Source: Pseudomonas sp. UFMG81
Lineage (GTDB): Bacteria > Pseudomonadota > Gammaproteobacteria > Pseudomonadales > Pseudomonadaceae
Direction: 5' to 3'
Assembly (NCBI RefSeq): GCF_015354575.1
Contig: NZ_JACAFQ010000013.1
Location: forward strand, 52,808-116,807
Length of the DNA: 64,000 nucleotides
The notes under the pieces are model-generated. The model saw nothing but the letters and a program-made list of their open reading frames with translations, did no database searches and was not told where the DNA came from. Position 1 is the first letter of the stretch, and each line of letters starts with the position of its first letter. Both the position numbers and the translations under genes were made by a program. Shown here in pieces: positions 9,795 through 18,901 of this stretch.

Positions 9795-10055
9795 ATGTCG
9801 TTGCAAGTGCTCTGGAGCTTCCTGGCCGCCCATCCGGGCAAGCTCGTCAACCTGCTGGCCCTGCTCATCACCTGCCCAGGCGGGTTGCTGCTGCAGAGCG
9901 CCCGGCGTCGCGCCAGCATGGCCCGCGAAAGCCTGGCGGTGGACGAGGGGTTGGTGGATGCCTTCGACCTGCGTGTGCCGCGCTACTACTACATCCTCGG
10001 CTTCTCGTGCCTGGCCATGGCACTGCTGCTGTCCTGGTTCAGCACCTGGATCTGA
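9795..10055 (+). CDS. Small membrane protein (86 aa)
   Basis: Two hydrophobic stretches: LVNLLALLITCPGGLLL (about 14-30) and YYYILGFSCLAMALLLSWF (about 64-82), joined by a charged soluble loop with RRRASMARESLAVDEG. Predicted inner-membrane hairpin protein. The ATG at 9795 has GAGG about 8 bases upstream and starts MSLQVLWSFLAAHPG. No family recognised; it stands alone between a leftward small gene and a leftward acyltransferase. Confidence 0.78.
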   Translation: MSLQVLWSFLAAHPGKLVNLLALLITCPGGLLLQSARRRASMARESLAVDEGLVDAFDLRVPRYYYILGFSCLAMALLLSWFSTWI

Positions 10056-10106
10056 TCGCGATCTCCCTGTAGAAGCCAGCAAGGCTGGCTCCTGCAAGGA
10101 GACGGC

Positions 10107-11273
10107 TCAGGCCACGGAGGCCTGCTGACGTACCTGATACTGGTTACGCACCGGCGTCGCATACTGCTGCACCAGGTACGGCTGATGCTCTACCGGGCAG
10201 GCCGCCAGGCGTCGCTGCCACTCTTGCTTGGCCTTGGCCAGCTCATCGGCCGGGAACAGCTTCTCGGCGCTCGGCACCTCGAGTGCCTCATCCTTTTCCG
10301 CCCACATCGCATACGCCAGGTAATGCACCGGGAACAGCCGGTAGCCGCCGAGAATCTGCCGGTCGATGGCCTGTGCCAGCTGCTTGGTGTCCTCGTGGTA
10401 CTCGGTCACCGGTGGCGCGAAGTTGATGTGCACCCGGCCTTTGTAGCCGGTGATGCCCTGGGCAATGCTGTTGTCGTCCTCGCCTGGCGCTTTGGTGTAG
10501 CTGCCGGTGGTGGCGCGGATGTACAGCTCGCGGGCCTTGGCCTGGTCGCAGGGGTCGTATTCGTAGCTGATCGACACCGGGGTCAGGTTCAACCCCTGGA
10601 TCACCGCGCCGAACGGCTCGTCCTTGCGGCTCATGTGGAACATTTTGAGAATGGCCGAGTCGGTGCGGTCGTCACCGTCCTTGGCGCGGCCTTCGGCCTG
10701 GGCGATCCAGATCGATGCGCCATCGTTGCGGATCGAGTGGTTGATGTAGGCCGACAGCAGCTGGTAGGCGGCCAGTTTTTCGCGGCGGCCACTGATCGAA
10801 CGGTGCACGATGAAGCTCTTGTTCAGGCGCATCATGTCGCTGACGAACGGCTTCTGCAGCAGGTTGTCGCCAATGGCGATGCGCGGCGTGGGCAGGCCGG
10901 CGTGATAGACCGCGTAGTTGACGAAGGCCGGGTCCATGACGATGTCGCGGTGGTTGGCCAGGAACAGGTAGGCGGTACCCGACTTGAGCTGCTCGACACC
11001 GGTGTAGGTGACGCCGTCGGTGGCGCGGTCGATGGTACGGTCGACGTAGTACTCGACCTTGTCCTGCAAGGTGGAGACGCAGCTGACGCCGGCGAACTCC
11101 TGGCGCAGGCGCCGGGCGATCAGCGGTTTGAGCAGCCAGCCGAAGGCGCCCGCCGCGCGCGGGAAGCGGAAGTGGGTGAGGATATCGAGGAATGCCGGGT
11201 CGCTGAGCAGGCGTGCCAGAACGGTAGGCACTTCAGCGTCGTCGTACGGTCGGATGGCATCGAATTCGCCCAT
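10107..11273 (-). CDS. Glycerol-phosphate/lysophospholipid acyltransferase-like protein
   Basis: 388 residues from the second of two adjacent ATGs (11273); the first (11276) is closer to the AAGAGAG ribosome site than is usual. The acyltransferase block 1 reads ANHRDIVMDPAF. The usual family motif is NHxxxxD; here Asp falls one residue later (HX5D), which is worth noting. EGRAKDGDDRT matches the downstream EG(T/R) block and HRSISGRREK the arginine-containing block. It should transfer acyl groups to a glycerol-type lipid at the inner membrane. The exact acceptor is unknown. It stands alone. Confidence 0.82.
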   Translation of the reverse strand: MGEFDAIRPYDDAEVPTVLARLLSDPAFLDILTHFRFPRAAGAFGWLLKPLIARRLRQEFAGVSCVSTLQDKVEYYVDRTIDRATDGVTYTGVEQLKSGTAYLFLANHRDIVMDPAFVNYAVYHAGLPTPRIAIGDNLLQKPFVSDMMRLNKSFIVHRSISGRREKLAAYQLLSAYINHSIRNDGASIWIAQAEGRAKDGDDRTDSAILKMFHMSRKDEPFGAVIQGLNLTPVSISYEYDPCDQAKARELYIRATTGSYTKAPGEDDNSIAQGITGYKGRVHINFAPPVTEYHEDTKQLAQAIDRQILGGYRLFPVHYLAYAMWAEKDEALEVPSAEKLFPADELAKAKQEWQRRLAACPVEHQPYLVQQYATPVRNQYQVRQQASVA

Positions 11274-11399
11274 CATGCTCTCTTGTTGGAAACGGCTAGG
11301 GTAATAAGGGTAGGGACAGGGGCCGAAAAACGGCTCGGACACACACAGGTCCCGTAAATAGACCGGCAATTATACGCACAAGTCACTCAGGAGGCCGCG

Positions 11400-11582
11400 A
11401 TGCTGGAGCCTGCGATCTACGATTGTCCCTATTGTGGAGAAGAAGTGGAAACCACGGTGGACCTGTCTGGTGGTGACCAGGAGTACATCGAGGACTGCCA
11501 GGTCTGTTGCAAGCCTATCCGCTTCGTGCTGCAAGTGCATGGCGAGGAGTGGATGCTGGATGTCTATGGCGAGAATGACTGA
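11400..11582 (+). CDS. CPXCG-motif zinc-ribbon protein
   Basis: 60 residues. Two Cys pairs, CPYCG (Cys9, Cys12) and CQVCC (Cys33, Cys36), form a likely zinc ribbon; this is the CPXCG cysteine-rich small protein family. Acidic overall (DLSGGDQEYIED). Its stop overlaps the next start as TGATG, so it is translationally coupled to the DUF2007 protein. The ATG at 11400 has an AGGAGG ribosome site at 11389-11394. Function unknown; probable metal-binding adaptor. Confidence 0.88.
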   Translation: MLEPAIYDCPYCGEEVETTVDLSGGDQEYIEDCQVCCKPIRFVLQVHGEEWMLDVYGEND

Positions 11583-11842
11583 TGCAGCGCATCTATGAAC
11601 CGGAAAGCCTGCTCGAGGCGCAGATGCTGGTGGGCATGCTGGCCAGCGAGGGCATCGACGTGCACCTGGTCGGGCGCGACCTGATGGGCGGTGTCGGCGA
11701 GCTGCCGATGCAGGGTTTGCTTGGCCTGGCCGTGGCTGACGAACAGGCCGATTACGCGCGGCAGCTGATCGATGCGTACAATACCGCCCAGCCCCTTGCC
11801 GGCGACGAACCGGAGAGTTATCCGGGAACCCTGATCTGTTAG
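11582..11842 (+). CDS. DUF2007 (putative signal-transducing) protein
   Basis: 86 residues. MQRIYEPESLLEAQMLVGMLASEGI is the typical start of DUF2007 proteins (ferredoxin-like fold), followed by the family's LGLAVADEQADYARQLIDAY. Start overlaps the upstream stop by one base. The small zinc-ribbon, DUF2007 and SRAP genes form one rightward run with only 15 bases between the last two. Function unknown. Confidence 0.86.
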   Translation: MQRIYEPESLLEAQMLVGMLASEGIDVHLVGRDLMGGVGELPMQGLLGLAVADEQADYARQLIDAYNTAQPLAGDEPESYPGTLIC

Positions 11843-11857
11843 GTTTTGATTTCGCCC

Positions 11858-12478
11858 ATGTGTGGACGCTATGCCCTGTTTCGCTGGTCCCAGGCCTTCG
11901 CCGGCCTGCCGGGGTTCCCCCCGGGCCAGCAGCCCCAATGGAACATCTCACCCGGTGCCTCGGTGCTGATCCAGCGCCCGCTCGACGGGCACTTGCGGTT
12001 GGACGCCGCTCGCTGGGGGTTGACCCCCGCCTGGCTCACCGACCTTTCCCGCACCCCCGCCCAGGCACGAGCCGAGACGCTGGCCGAGCAGCCGATGTTT
12101 CGCGATGCCTTCCGTCAGCGCCGCTGCCTGATGCCGGCCAACGGTTTCTACGAATGGCGTGGCACGGCGCGCAAGCGCCCGTACTGGGTCACGCCGGGGG
12201 AGGGCGCATCGCTGTTCTTCGCCGCAGTGTGGGAGGCGTATCCGGTGCAGGAGCAGGTGTGGCTCAGCTGCGCGGTGGTGACTCAGGCGGCGATGAACCA
12301 GCGTCGGCCGCTGATCCTGGATGAGGCCGAGCAGGCCCTGTGGCTTGATCCGGACACACCACTGGCGCGTCTGCACGAGCTGTTGGCCAAGCCACCCATT
12401 GCGTTGCGCGAGCGGGCGCTGGCGCTGTTGGTCAATGATCCCAAGCTCGATGGGCCGGAGTGCCTGACCCCGGCGTGA
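11858..12478 (+). CDS. SRAP (YedK/HMCES-type) protein, probable active-site variant
   Basis: 206 residues. The family is known to bind abasic DNA covalently through Cys2 and to have peptidase-like self-processing. The start must be the ATG at 11858, because it places Cys2 in MCGRYA. An earlier TTG would remove this. Seen: WNISPG (28-33), RAET (71-74), and ANGFYEW with Glu99. The usual histidine segment (IHxRMPVIL) reads MNQRRPLIL here, so Asn147 stands where the family has His, and the preceding loop is short. This may be a modified or slower SRAP protein. Follows the DUF2007 gene closely. Confidence 0.87.
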   Translation: MCGRYALFRWSQAFAGLPGFPPGQQPQWNISPGASVLIQRPLDGHLRLDAARWGLTPAWLTDLSRTPAQARAETLAEQPMFRDAFRQRRCLMPANGFYEWRGTARKRPYWVTPGEGASLFFAAVWEAYPVQEQVWLSCAVVTQAAMNQRRPLILDEAEQALWLDPDTPLARLHELLAKPPIALRERALALLVNDPKLDGPECLTPA

Positions 12479-12485
12479 AGATCAA

Positions 12486-12578
12486 ACCGTGGGAGCGGGC
12501 TTGCCCCGCGATGGGTTCAGTTCAGCCACTCATGCTGCCTGTGTTGACCCCATCGCGGGGCAAGCCCGCTCCCACGGT
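12486..12578. repeat. REP pair (GTGGGAGCGGGCTTGCCCCGCGATGGG type)
   Basis: Arms 12486-12516 and 12547-12578 are perfect or nearly perfect reverse complements with a 30-base spacer. They lie between the convergent SRAP and chemoreceptor genes. Confidence 0.9.
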
Positions 12579-12583
12579 CGTAA

Positions 12584-14725
12584 TCACACCCTGAACTGAT
12601 TGATCAGGCGCCGCTGCTGCTCGGCCAGCTTGGTCAGCTCGGCACTGGCCTGGCTCGATTCATCGGCGCCGCCAGCCACCTCACCGGCCACCTGGCCGAT
12701 GTTGATCACGTTGCGGTTGATGTCCTCGGCCACCGCGCTCTGCTCTTCAGCGGCGCTGGCGATCTGGGTGTTCATGTCGTTGATCACCGACACCGCCTGG
12801 GTGATGCTGGCCAGCGACTCGGCCGCACGGCTGGCCTGCTGCACGCTGATGTCAGTCTTGCCCTGGCTGTCCTCCATGACCTTGACCACGTCGCGGGTGC
12901 CCTGCTGCAACTGCTGGATCATCTGCTGGATTTCCTGCGTGGCCTGCTGGGTCTTCTGCGCCAGGTTGCGCACTTCGTCGGCAACGACCGCGAAGCCACG
13001 GCCCTGTTCGCCGGCGCGTGCGGCCTCGATGGCGGCGTTGAGCGCCAGCAGGTTGGTCTGCTCGGCGATGGCGCGGATGGTCACCAGGATCGCATTGATA
13101 TTCTCGCTGTCGCGGGCCAGGTCCTGCACCACGCTGACCGCACGGCCGATCTCGGTGGCCAGCACACTGATCGAGTGCGAGGTGTCGCGCACGATTTCCA
13201 GGCCCTGGTTGGCGGCACGGTCGGCCTCACTGGCGGCCTGGGCGGCTTGCGTGGCGTTGCGCGCCACATCCTGGGCAGTGGCGGTCATCTCGTGCACGGC
13301 GGTGGCCACCTGGTCGATCTCGGCCATCTGCTTGTGCACGCCCTGGTTGGTGCGGATGGCGATGTCGGCGGTGTGTTCCGACGAGTCGCTGACCTTCTGT
13401 ACCGAGCTGACCACCTGGCTGATCATCGCCTGCAGCTTGACCAGGAAGGTGTTGAAGCCCTTGGCGATGGCGCCCAGTTCGTCGGCGCGATCACTTTGCA
13501 GGCGACGGGTCAGGTCGCCTTCGCCCTGGGCGATGTCGTCGAGCATGGCCACCATCTGCTTGAGCGGGCGAGCAATGCCATGGGCCAGCAGCCAGATCAC
13601 CAGCAAGCCAAGCGCGGCGATGGCCAGGCCGACCAGGGTCATGCCGGTGATGTCGGTACGGCGCTGGTCGGCCAGGTCTTGCTGCAACTGATTGACGTCG
13701 GCCATCACCGTGCTCAGCGGCAGTTCCAGCAACAGGGTCCAGCGCGCATCGGTGCTGGCGACCTTGAACGGCAGGTACAGCTCGATGCGGTCCTTGGTGC
13801 CGTCAACTTTGTAGTGCAGTTGTTCGCCGGCCAGGCTCTTGAGGGTCGCCGCTTCATCGGCGTCGAGCACGTCGCTGGCCTTTTCGCCAAACTTGGCCGG
13901 GTCGCGGGTATAGGCCACCAGGCGGCCGTTGCTCGACACCAGCGCCAGCTCGCCAGCACCGTCGTACAGCTGACGGTCGGCGGCATTGAGCAGGTCCTGG
14001 ATGAAGTTCACCGACAGGTCGGCGCCGGCCATGCCCTGGAACTGGCCATCGACCATGATCGGTTCGACGAACGAGGCGAGCATGACCATCTTGTCGCCGA
14101 CCTTGTAGGGCGCCGGGTCGATCACGCAGGCCTTCTTCGATTCTTTCGGGCACAGGTAGTACTCGCTGGCGCGTACCCCCGTGGCCAGTACCGTGCGGTC
14201 GTCGACATCGGCCAGCTGATCCTGGCCAAGGCTGCCGTCACCGTTGCGGAACCACCAGGGCAGGAAGCGTCCGTTCGCACCATTGATGCCGACCAGGCTG
14301 CTGCCGACGTAGCGGGCGTCGTCATGGTCGAGGGCGTTCGGCTCCCAGCCCAGGTAGGCGCCCAGAACCGTCGGGTTGACCTCCACGGTGCGCTTGAGCT
14401 GGTTGATCAGGTGTTCGCGGTCGACCTTCATCAGCGGGCGGCCATCCGCACCCTGCATGCCAAGCATGGCGTTGCCGGTGGCCAGGCTGCGGGCGATCGA
14501 CAGCGGGGCCTCCAGGCCGCGCTGGATCTCGCTGACCTGGGTGCGCGCCAGCGCCGCCAGGCGTTGCTCGATCACGCTTTCGAACTGCTTCTGGGTGCGC
14601 TGTTCCACCAGCGCCTGGGTGCGTTGCCCGGAGAACACCGCGTAGAGCACCAGGGCTGCGACAATGCTCAGCACAATGGCACCGGCCAGGGCGGCCACGG
14701 AAAACTGGATCGACTTGAACTTCAT
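12584..14725 (-). CDS. Methyl-accepting chemotaxis protein, dCache type (PctD/PA4633-like)
   Basis: 713 residues. One N-terminal membrane helix (about 9-30), a large periplasmic sensor (about 31-365) of dCache size, a second helix ([18 protein letters not shown]), HAMP, and a C-terminal signalling domain with the tip [20 protein letters not shown]. The sensor has GRFLPWWFR and a Cys pair in [14 protein letters not shown] recall that PA4633 (PctD) of P. aeruginosa, which binds choline and acetylcholine, lies near an M48 lipoprotein gene; that gene is also the neighbour here. The aromatic cluster would suit a quaternary amine. Ligand is inference only. Upstream AAGGAGG is about 20 bases off. 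Confidence 0.88.
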   Translation of the reverse strand: MKFKSIQFSVAALAGAIVLSIVAALVLYAVFSGQRTQALVEQRTQKQFESVIEQRLAALARTQVSEIQRGLEAPLSIARSLATGNAMLGMQGADGRPLMKVDREHLINQLKRTVEVNPTVLGAYLGWEPNALDHDDARYVGSSLVGINGANGRFLPWWFRNGDGSLGQDQLADVDDRTVLATGVRASEYYLCPKESKKACVIDPAPYKVGDKMVMLASFVEPIMVDGQFQGMAGADLSVNFIQDLLNAADRQLYDGAGELALVSSNGRLVAYTRDPAKFGEKASDVLDADEAATLKSLAGEQLHYKVDGTKDRIELYLPFKVASTDARWTLLLELPLSTVMADVNQLQQDLADQRRTDITGMTLVGLAIAALGLLVIWLLAHGIARPLKQMVAMLDDIAQGEGDLTRRLQSDRADELGAIAKGFNTFLVKLQAMISQVVSSVQKVSDSSEHTADIAIRTNQGVHKQMAEIDQVATAVHEMTATAQDVARNATQAAQAASEADRAANQGLEIVRDTSHSISVLATEIGRAVSVVQDLARDSENINAILVTIRAIAEQTNLLALNAAIEAARAGEQGRGFAVVADEVRNLAQKTQQATQEIQQMIQQLQQGTRDVVKVMEDSQGKTDISVQQASRAAESLASITQAVSVINDMNTQIASAAEEQSAVAEDINRNVINIGQVAGEVAGGADESSQASAELTKLAEQQRRLINQFRV

Positions 14726-14877
14726 GAAAAAGCTCCGCGCGCAAGGAGGTCGTGTCCCCGGGTTATCGGCGGGCTAATACCAAAGCATGAGGGGGGAGCG
14801 AGAAATCTTACCTGCGGTTGTAGCCTGGCCCGACGAGTGGGCCTAGGATACGCGGCACGTAAAAAGGGAGTGTTTTC

Positions 14878-15693
14878 ATGCGTAAGTCATTCGTTGTCGG
14901 CCTGTTGAGCGCCGGTGTCCTGCTGGCGGGCTGCCAGGCGGTCAATACCACCAGCGGTGGTGCGGTGGGCGTCAATCGCCAACAATACATGTTCAGCATG
15001 CTCTCGACCGACGAGGTCAACCAGGCGTATGCCCAGTCGTACCAGCAGACCCTCGGCGAGGCGTCGAGCAAAGGTGTGCTGGACAAGACCAGCAATGACG
15101 CCAAGCGTGTGCAGGTCATCGCCAGCCGCCTGATCGCCCAGGCGCCACAGTTCCGGCCAGATGCCGCGCAGTGGAACTGGGAAGTGAGCGTCATCAAGAG
15201 CGACGAGCTCAATGCCTCCTGCGGCCCTGGCGGCAAGATCATCGTCTATTCCGGCCTGGTCGATCAGCTCAAGCTCACCGATGCCGAGATCGCCGCGGTA
15301 GTCGGGCACGAGATTGCCCACGCGCTGCGTGAGCACAGCCGGGAAGCGATGTCCAAGGCCTATGGCGTCGAAATTGCCAAGCAAGGCGGTGGTGCGCTGC
15401 TCGGGTTGGGCCAGGATAGCTTGGCGATGGTCGGAACTGCGGTTGAATACGGCATGATGCGGCCTAACAGCCGCACCAGCGAAAACGAAGCCGATCTGAT
15501 CGGACTGGAGCTGTCTGCTCGCGCCGGCTACGACCCGAACGCCGCAATTACCTTGTGGAACAAGATGAGCAAGGCGTCCGAGGGCGCGCCGCCCGAGTTC
15601 CTCAGCACTCACCCGGCCAACAGTAGCCGAATCGCCTCGTTGCAGGCGGCGATTCCGAAGGTGATGCCGTTGTATGAGGCGGCCAGGAAGTAA
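14878..15693 (+). CDS. M48-family metallopeptidase lipoprotein
   Basis: 271 residues. Lipobox LLAGC puts Cys19 as the lipidated residue, so it is a periplasmic, membrane-anchored protease. Zinc site: HEIAH (144-148) with the third ligand in SENEADLIG (Glu202). This resembles LoiP/YcaL type quality-control proteases of outer-membrane proteins. GPGGKIIVYSGLVDQL before the zinc site is typical. The ATG at 14878 has GGGAG 7 bases upstream. Divergent from the chemoreceptor gene. Confidence 0.92.
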   Translation: MRKSFVVGLLSAGVLLAGCQAVNTTSGGAVGVNRQQYMFSMLSTDEVNQAYAQSYQQTLGEASSKGVLDKTSNDAKRVQVIASRLIAQAPQFRPDAAQWNWEVSVIKSDELNASCGPGGKIIVYSGLVDQLKLTDAEIAAVVGHEIAHALREHSREAMSKAYGVEIAKQGGGALLGLGQDSLAMVGTAVEYGMMRPNSRTSENEADLIGLELSARAGYDPNAAITLWNKMSKASEGAPPEFLSTHPANSSRIASLQAAIPKVMPLYEAARK

Positions 15694-15703
15694 GCCGTCG
15701 CGG

Positions 15704-15780
15704 GCCCATTCGCCGGCAACGCCGGCTCCTACGGAATATGGCGTTCGCGCTGTAGGAGCCGGCCTTGCCGGCGAATGGGC
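15704..15780. repeat. REP pair (CCGGCTCCTAC/GTAGGAGCCGG type)
   Basis: Outer arms GCCCATTCGCCGGC and GCCGGCGAATGGGC with inner GGCTCCTAC and GTAGGAGCC. Inverted doublet between convergent genes. Confidence 0.9.
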
Positions 15781-15787
15781 CGAGCCA

Positions 15788-16375
15788 TCAACCAATCCAG
15801 CCACTGCTCTTCATCGCCGAATACACCGCGACGATGGCCAGTACCACGAACGCAGTCGCCGCCAGGCGACGGATCAGCGTCAGCGGCAGTTTCTCCGCAG
15901 CGAAGTTACCGGCCAGCACCACCGGCACGTTGGCGATCAGCATGCCCAGCGTGGTGCCAATGATCACCATGATCAGGTGTGGGTATTGCGCGGCCAGCAT
16001 CACCGTGGCGACCTGGGTCTTGTCGCCGATCTCGGCCAGGAAGAACGCGATCAGCGTGGTCAGGAACGGCCCGAAGCGCCGCGCGTTGCTGGTTTCGTCA
16101 TCGTCCATCTTGTCCGGTACCAGGGTCCACAGCGCCGTGGCGGTGAAGCTCGCGGCGAGGATCCAGTGCAGCACCGATTCGCTGAAGAAACCGCTGACCC
16201 AGGCGCCCACGGCACCGGCGGCGGCATGGTTGGCCAGGGTGGCGGCGATGATGCCGGCGATGATCGGCCATGGCTTGCGGAAGCGGGCAGCGAGGATGAG
16301 TGCGAGCAATTGCGTCTTGTCACCGATTTCGGCGAGGGCAACGATGGCGGTGGGGACGAGCAGGGATTCCAGCAT
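15788..16375 (-). CDS. TMEM165/GDT1-family manganese exporter (MneA-like)
   Basis: 195 residues with six predicted membrane helices in two repeats. Each repeat has the metal-site motif Ex[18 protein letters not shown] near the N-terminus and FLAEIGDKTQVATV in the middle. The family transports Mn2+ (and in some cases Ca2+) out of the cytoplasm. A yybP-ykoY type leader upstream at 16455-16590 supports Mn control. The ATG has TAGGA about 8 bases upstream. Preceded on the same strand by rsmC. Confidence 0.94.
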   Translation of the reverse strand: MLESLLVPTAIVALAEIGDKTQLLALILAARFRKPWPIIAGIIAATLANHAAAGAVGAWVSGFFSESVLHWILAASFTATALWTLVPDKMDDDETSNARRFGPFLTTLIAFFLAEIGDKTQVATVMLAAQYPHLIMVIIGTTLGMLIANVPVVLAGNFAAEKLPLTLIRRLAATAFVVLAIVAVYSAMKSSGWIG

Positions 16376-16405
16376 CAGGGTTCCTACGGGGGCGGGTCGA
16401 CACGG

Positions 16406-16454
16406 CTATGACACGTACAGCCTCCCCGCCCCGGGTAAGGTGTGCGTGTCATAG
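16406..16454 (-). promoter_or_regulatory. 10-base-pair hairpin between riboswitch and start (possible expression platform)
   Basis: CTATGACACG (16445-16454 on the minus strand) pairs perfectly with CGTGTCATAG (16406-16415), with a 29-base loop rich in G (CCCGGGGCGGGGAGG). It ends about 30 bases before the start codon of the Mn exporter gene. It is likely part of the riboswitch switch, since the leader is the only known control element here. Confidence 0.55.
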
Positions 16455-16590
16455 GTCTTGTCAAACCCTGGATCCGTCTGCGCGGATCATGGGTCGCACG
16501 CGCCATGGCCTGTGGGCCAAGTATGTTGACGCGTACCGGGCGAGCAGGGCGCTCGCGGGAGACTACTCCCCTAGGACGGAGCGGATTCTG
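16455..16590 (-). promoter_or_regulatory. yybP-ykoY manganese riboswitch
   Basis: Minus-strand leader of the Mn exporter gene. It carries the hallmark loop sequences GGGGAGTAG (plus-strand 16563-16571) and GTCAACATAC (plus-strand 16521-16530). In the known RNA class these form the two metal-binding loops. Between and after them are stems, for example GGCGAGCAGG/CCCGGTACGCG and ATCCGCGCAGACGGAT. The class senses Mn2+ and turns on exporters such as MntP, Alx and TMEM165 relatives. Boundaries are approximate; the promoter must lie upstream, inside or before the rsmC end. Confidence 0.9.
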
Positions 16591-16622
16591 CCTACCCCGA
16601 CCGATTTCGGCAAGCGCTGTTT

Positions 16623-17621
16623 TTAACCGCGCGCCGCACGGTAGATGCGAAAACCTTGTGCTTCGGCGCGGATCTCGCAGTTGCCCAGGGCCGCCTCGAT
16701 CAGCGGTTGATAACGCAGGAAACTGTTGGCGACAAGCCGCATTTCGCCACCTTTTCGCAGATGTTCGCTCGATTTTTTCAGCAGATTCTCCGAGGCCTGG
16801 TAGTCGGTGTGAACCCCGGTATGGAACGGCGGGTTGCTCAGGATCACGTCCAGGCCCGTTGGCGCCGCATCGATACCATCGCCACTGATCACGTCGCCTT
16901 CCAGGCCATTGGCGGCCAGGGTCAGGCGGCTGGCGGCCACGGCGAAGGCATCCACGTCCAGCAAGGTGACCTGGCTTTGCGGGTAGCGCCGTTTGATGGT
17001 TGCCCCCAGCACGCCGGCGCCACAGCCGAAGTCCAGCACATGGCCATGCGGCAGGCCGTCGAGGTGCTCCAGCAACAGGGCCGTGCCCTTGTCCAGGCGA
17101 CCATGGCTGAACACGCCGGGCAGGCTGATGACCTGTAGCGGCCCATCGGCAAGCGGCAGTTCGAAACGCTCAGCCAGGCTTTCCAGCGGCCGGGCCTCAG
17201 GGGCATTGTCGACGGTCACCTGCCACAGCTGGCAATGCCGAGCGCTGTCCAGCTTGCGTGGTTTGCCGAAGGCCTGCAGCTGCTTGGCCGCGCCTTCGAT
17301 GCCACCCCGTTTTTCACCCACCAGATAGAGCGTGCGGCCGGCCAGGCGCGAGGCCAGGGCGTTGAGCAGGTAGGCGGCCAGTTCTCGGGACTTGGGCAGG
17401 AACAACACGGCGCTGTCGAAGGCCACCTCGGGCACTTCGACGCCATAGTGGCTGCGCCCGGCGAAGCGGCTGTCGAGCAGCGCCTGGTCGCCCGCATGCC
17501 AGGTCCAGCCGTGGGCCGCAGGCAGCTGGCCAAGCAGGCCATCGGCCTGGGCGCCGGCAATCAGCAGCGGGCCCTGGAACAGGTCCGCCTGACGGAGCAA
17601 CACTTCACTGCGCGGGTCCAT
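16623..17621 (-). CDS. rsmC: 16S rRNA m2G1207 methyltransferase
   Basis: 332 residues. S-adenosylmethionine-dependent methylation of the guanine N2 at position 1207 of 16S rRNA. The SAM motif is [13 protein letters not shown], and the catalytic NPPF motif is SNPPFHTG in the C-terminal domain. The N-terminal half is the degenerate duplicated domain seen in RsmC and RlmG. The start is chosen at [15 protein letters not shown] (17621), the family's usual N-terminus; an upstream in-frame extension reads into the neighbouring promoter region. It ends just before the riboswitch. Confidence 0.92.
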   Translation of the reverse strand: MDPRSEVLLRQADLFQGPLLIAGAQADGLLGQLPAAHGWTWHAGDQALLDSRFAGRSHYGVEVPEVAFDSAVLFLPKSRELAAYLLNALASRLAGRTLYLVGEKRGGIEGAAKQLQAFGKPRKLDSARHCQLWQVTVDNAPEARPLESLAERFELPLADGPLQVISLPGVFSHGRLDKGTALLLEHLDGLPHGHVLDFGCGAGVLGATIKRRYPQSQVTLLDVDAFAVAASRLTLAANGLEGDVISGDGIDAAPTGLDVILSNPPFHTGVHTDYQASENLLKKSSEHLRKGGEMRLVANSFLRYQPLIEAALGNCEIRAEAQGFRIYRAARG

Positions 17622-17673
17622 GGACGACGCCTCCTGGAAAAAAGTGGCGCAGTGTACCAGAGGCGTCGTGGGC

Positions 17674-18639
17674 TCAGCCGACCACTCGCCGTGGCTGGCC
17701 GGCAAAGTAGGCCTGGGCGTTCTCGGCGAGCTGGCCGACGATGCGCTGGCGCGATTCCACCGCACCCCAGGCACTGTGCGGGGTGATGATCAGGCGCGGG
17801 ATGTCCGCGGCCAGCAGTGGGTTGCCATTGACCGGCGGCTCGACGCTCAGCACATCGGTGGCCGCGCCACCCAGGTGACCGTTGCGTAGGGTGTCGGCCA
17901 ACGCCTGTTCGTCGATCAAGCCGCCACGGGCAGTGTTGACCACCAGCGCACCGGGTTTGAGCAGGGCCAGTTCGCGGTCACCGATCATGTGCCGGGTCTG
18001 CTCGTTGAGCGGGCAGTGCAGGGTCAGGGCATCGACTTGTGGCAGCAGTTCCTCCAGTGGCAGGCGGTCCGCACGCGGCGGGCGCCCCGGGATCTGCCCG
18101 GTCAGCACGCGCATGCCGAACGCCTCGGCCAGGCGCGCCACCGCGCCGCCCAGCTCGCCATGGCCGAGCAGGCCGAGGGTCTTGCCTTCCAGTTCGACGA
18201 TGGGGAAGTCCAGCAGGCAGAACTGGCTGGCCTTGGCCCACTGCCCCTGCGCCACCGCCTGGTTGTAGTCGCACAGCCGCGTGGCCAGGGCCAGCAGCAG
18301 GGCCAGGGTGTGCTGCGCCACCGACGGCGTGCCGTAGCCCTGGCAGTTGCACACCGTGATGCCCTGGGCGCTGGCGGCGGCCAGGTCGACATTGTTGGTG
18401 CCGGTGGCGGCAACCAGGATCAGCTTGAGCTGTGGGTTGGCGGCCAGGGCCTCGGCATCGAGCATGACTTTGTTGCTGATGGCCGCCACGGCCCCTTGCA
18501 GGCGATCGGCGACCTGGTCCGCGCGGGTCGTGGCATATAGCTGAAATTCGTCGAACTGGGCTTGCAGCGGGGAAAGATCGAGGTCACCCAGGTCGAGGGA
18601 CTGGTGGTCGAGAAACACGGCGCGGCGCGGGCTGGGCAT
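17674..18639 (-). CDS. hprA: D-2-hydroxyacid dehydrogenase / hydroxypyruvate reductase
   Basis: 321 residues from the ATG at 18639 ([19 protein letters not shown]); an upstream in-frame ATG lacks a better ribosome site. NAD-binding region [22 protein letters not shown]. Catalytic triad: Arg in [15 protein letters not shown], Glu in DVLSVEPP, His in [10 protein letters not shown]. Reduces hydroxypyruvate or glyoxylate to D-glycerate or glycolate. Gene symbol follows the usual Pseudomonas name for this neighbour of rsmC; substrate not shown. It runs leftward with rsmC, 52 bases apart. Confidence 0.88.
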   Translation of the reverse strand: MPSPRRAVFLDHQSLDLGDLDLSPLQAQFDEFQLYATTRADQVADRLQGAVAAISNKVMLDAEALAANPQLKLILVAATGTNNVDLAAASAQGITVCNCQGYGTPSVAQHTLALLLALATRLCDYNQAVAQGQWAKASQFCLLDFPIVELEGKTLGLLGHGELGGAVARLAEAFGMRVLTGQIPGRPPRADRLPLEELLPQVDALTLHCPLNEQTRHMIGDRELALLKPGALVVNTARGGLIDEQALADTLRNGHLGGAATDVLSVEPPVNGNPLLAADIPRLIITPHSAWGAVESRQRIVGQLAENAQAYFAGQPRRVVG

Positions 18640-18669
18640 TTGGGGTTCCGGTCTGGGCGAAGGTGTTCC

Positions 18670-18726
18670 CATCGCGGGTCAAGCCCGCACCCACAGAGGG
18701 GGTGGGGGCGGGCTTGACCCGCGATG
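18670..18726. repeat. REP hairpin (CATCGCGGGTCAAGCCCGCACCCAC type)
   Basis: Left arm CATCGCGGGTCAAGCCCGC and right arm GCGGGCTTGACCCGCGATG are perfect reverse complements. The element is upstream of hprA and before the rightward ligase gene. Confidence 0.9.
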
Positions 18727-18901
18727 AGGCCTGGAACTGCTGGGCGCAGTGTCGGTTCCGAAGGTGCCGCTCGTCAACGACGCCAGCGCCGCTCATACCT
18801 GCGCCGTGCCAAATCATTCCTTCGGCTGATTTGACCGGTGCGTCACCGATCTACAGTAAGTCCCTGAAATGTCCGGCCCGCTTTCCAGAAAAGGGATACC
18901 C

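Noticed and set aside
13175..14908. Long plus-strand frame opposite the Cache chemoreceptor
   Set aside because: Antisense shadow; the chemoreceptor has clear domains in the other strand.
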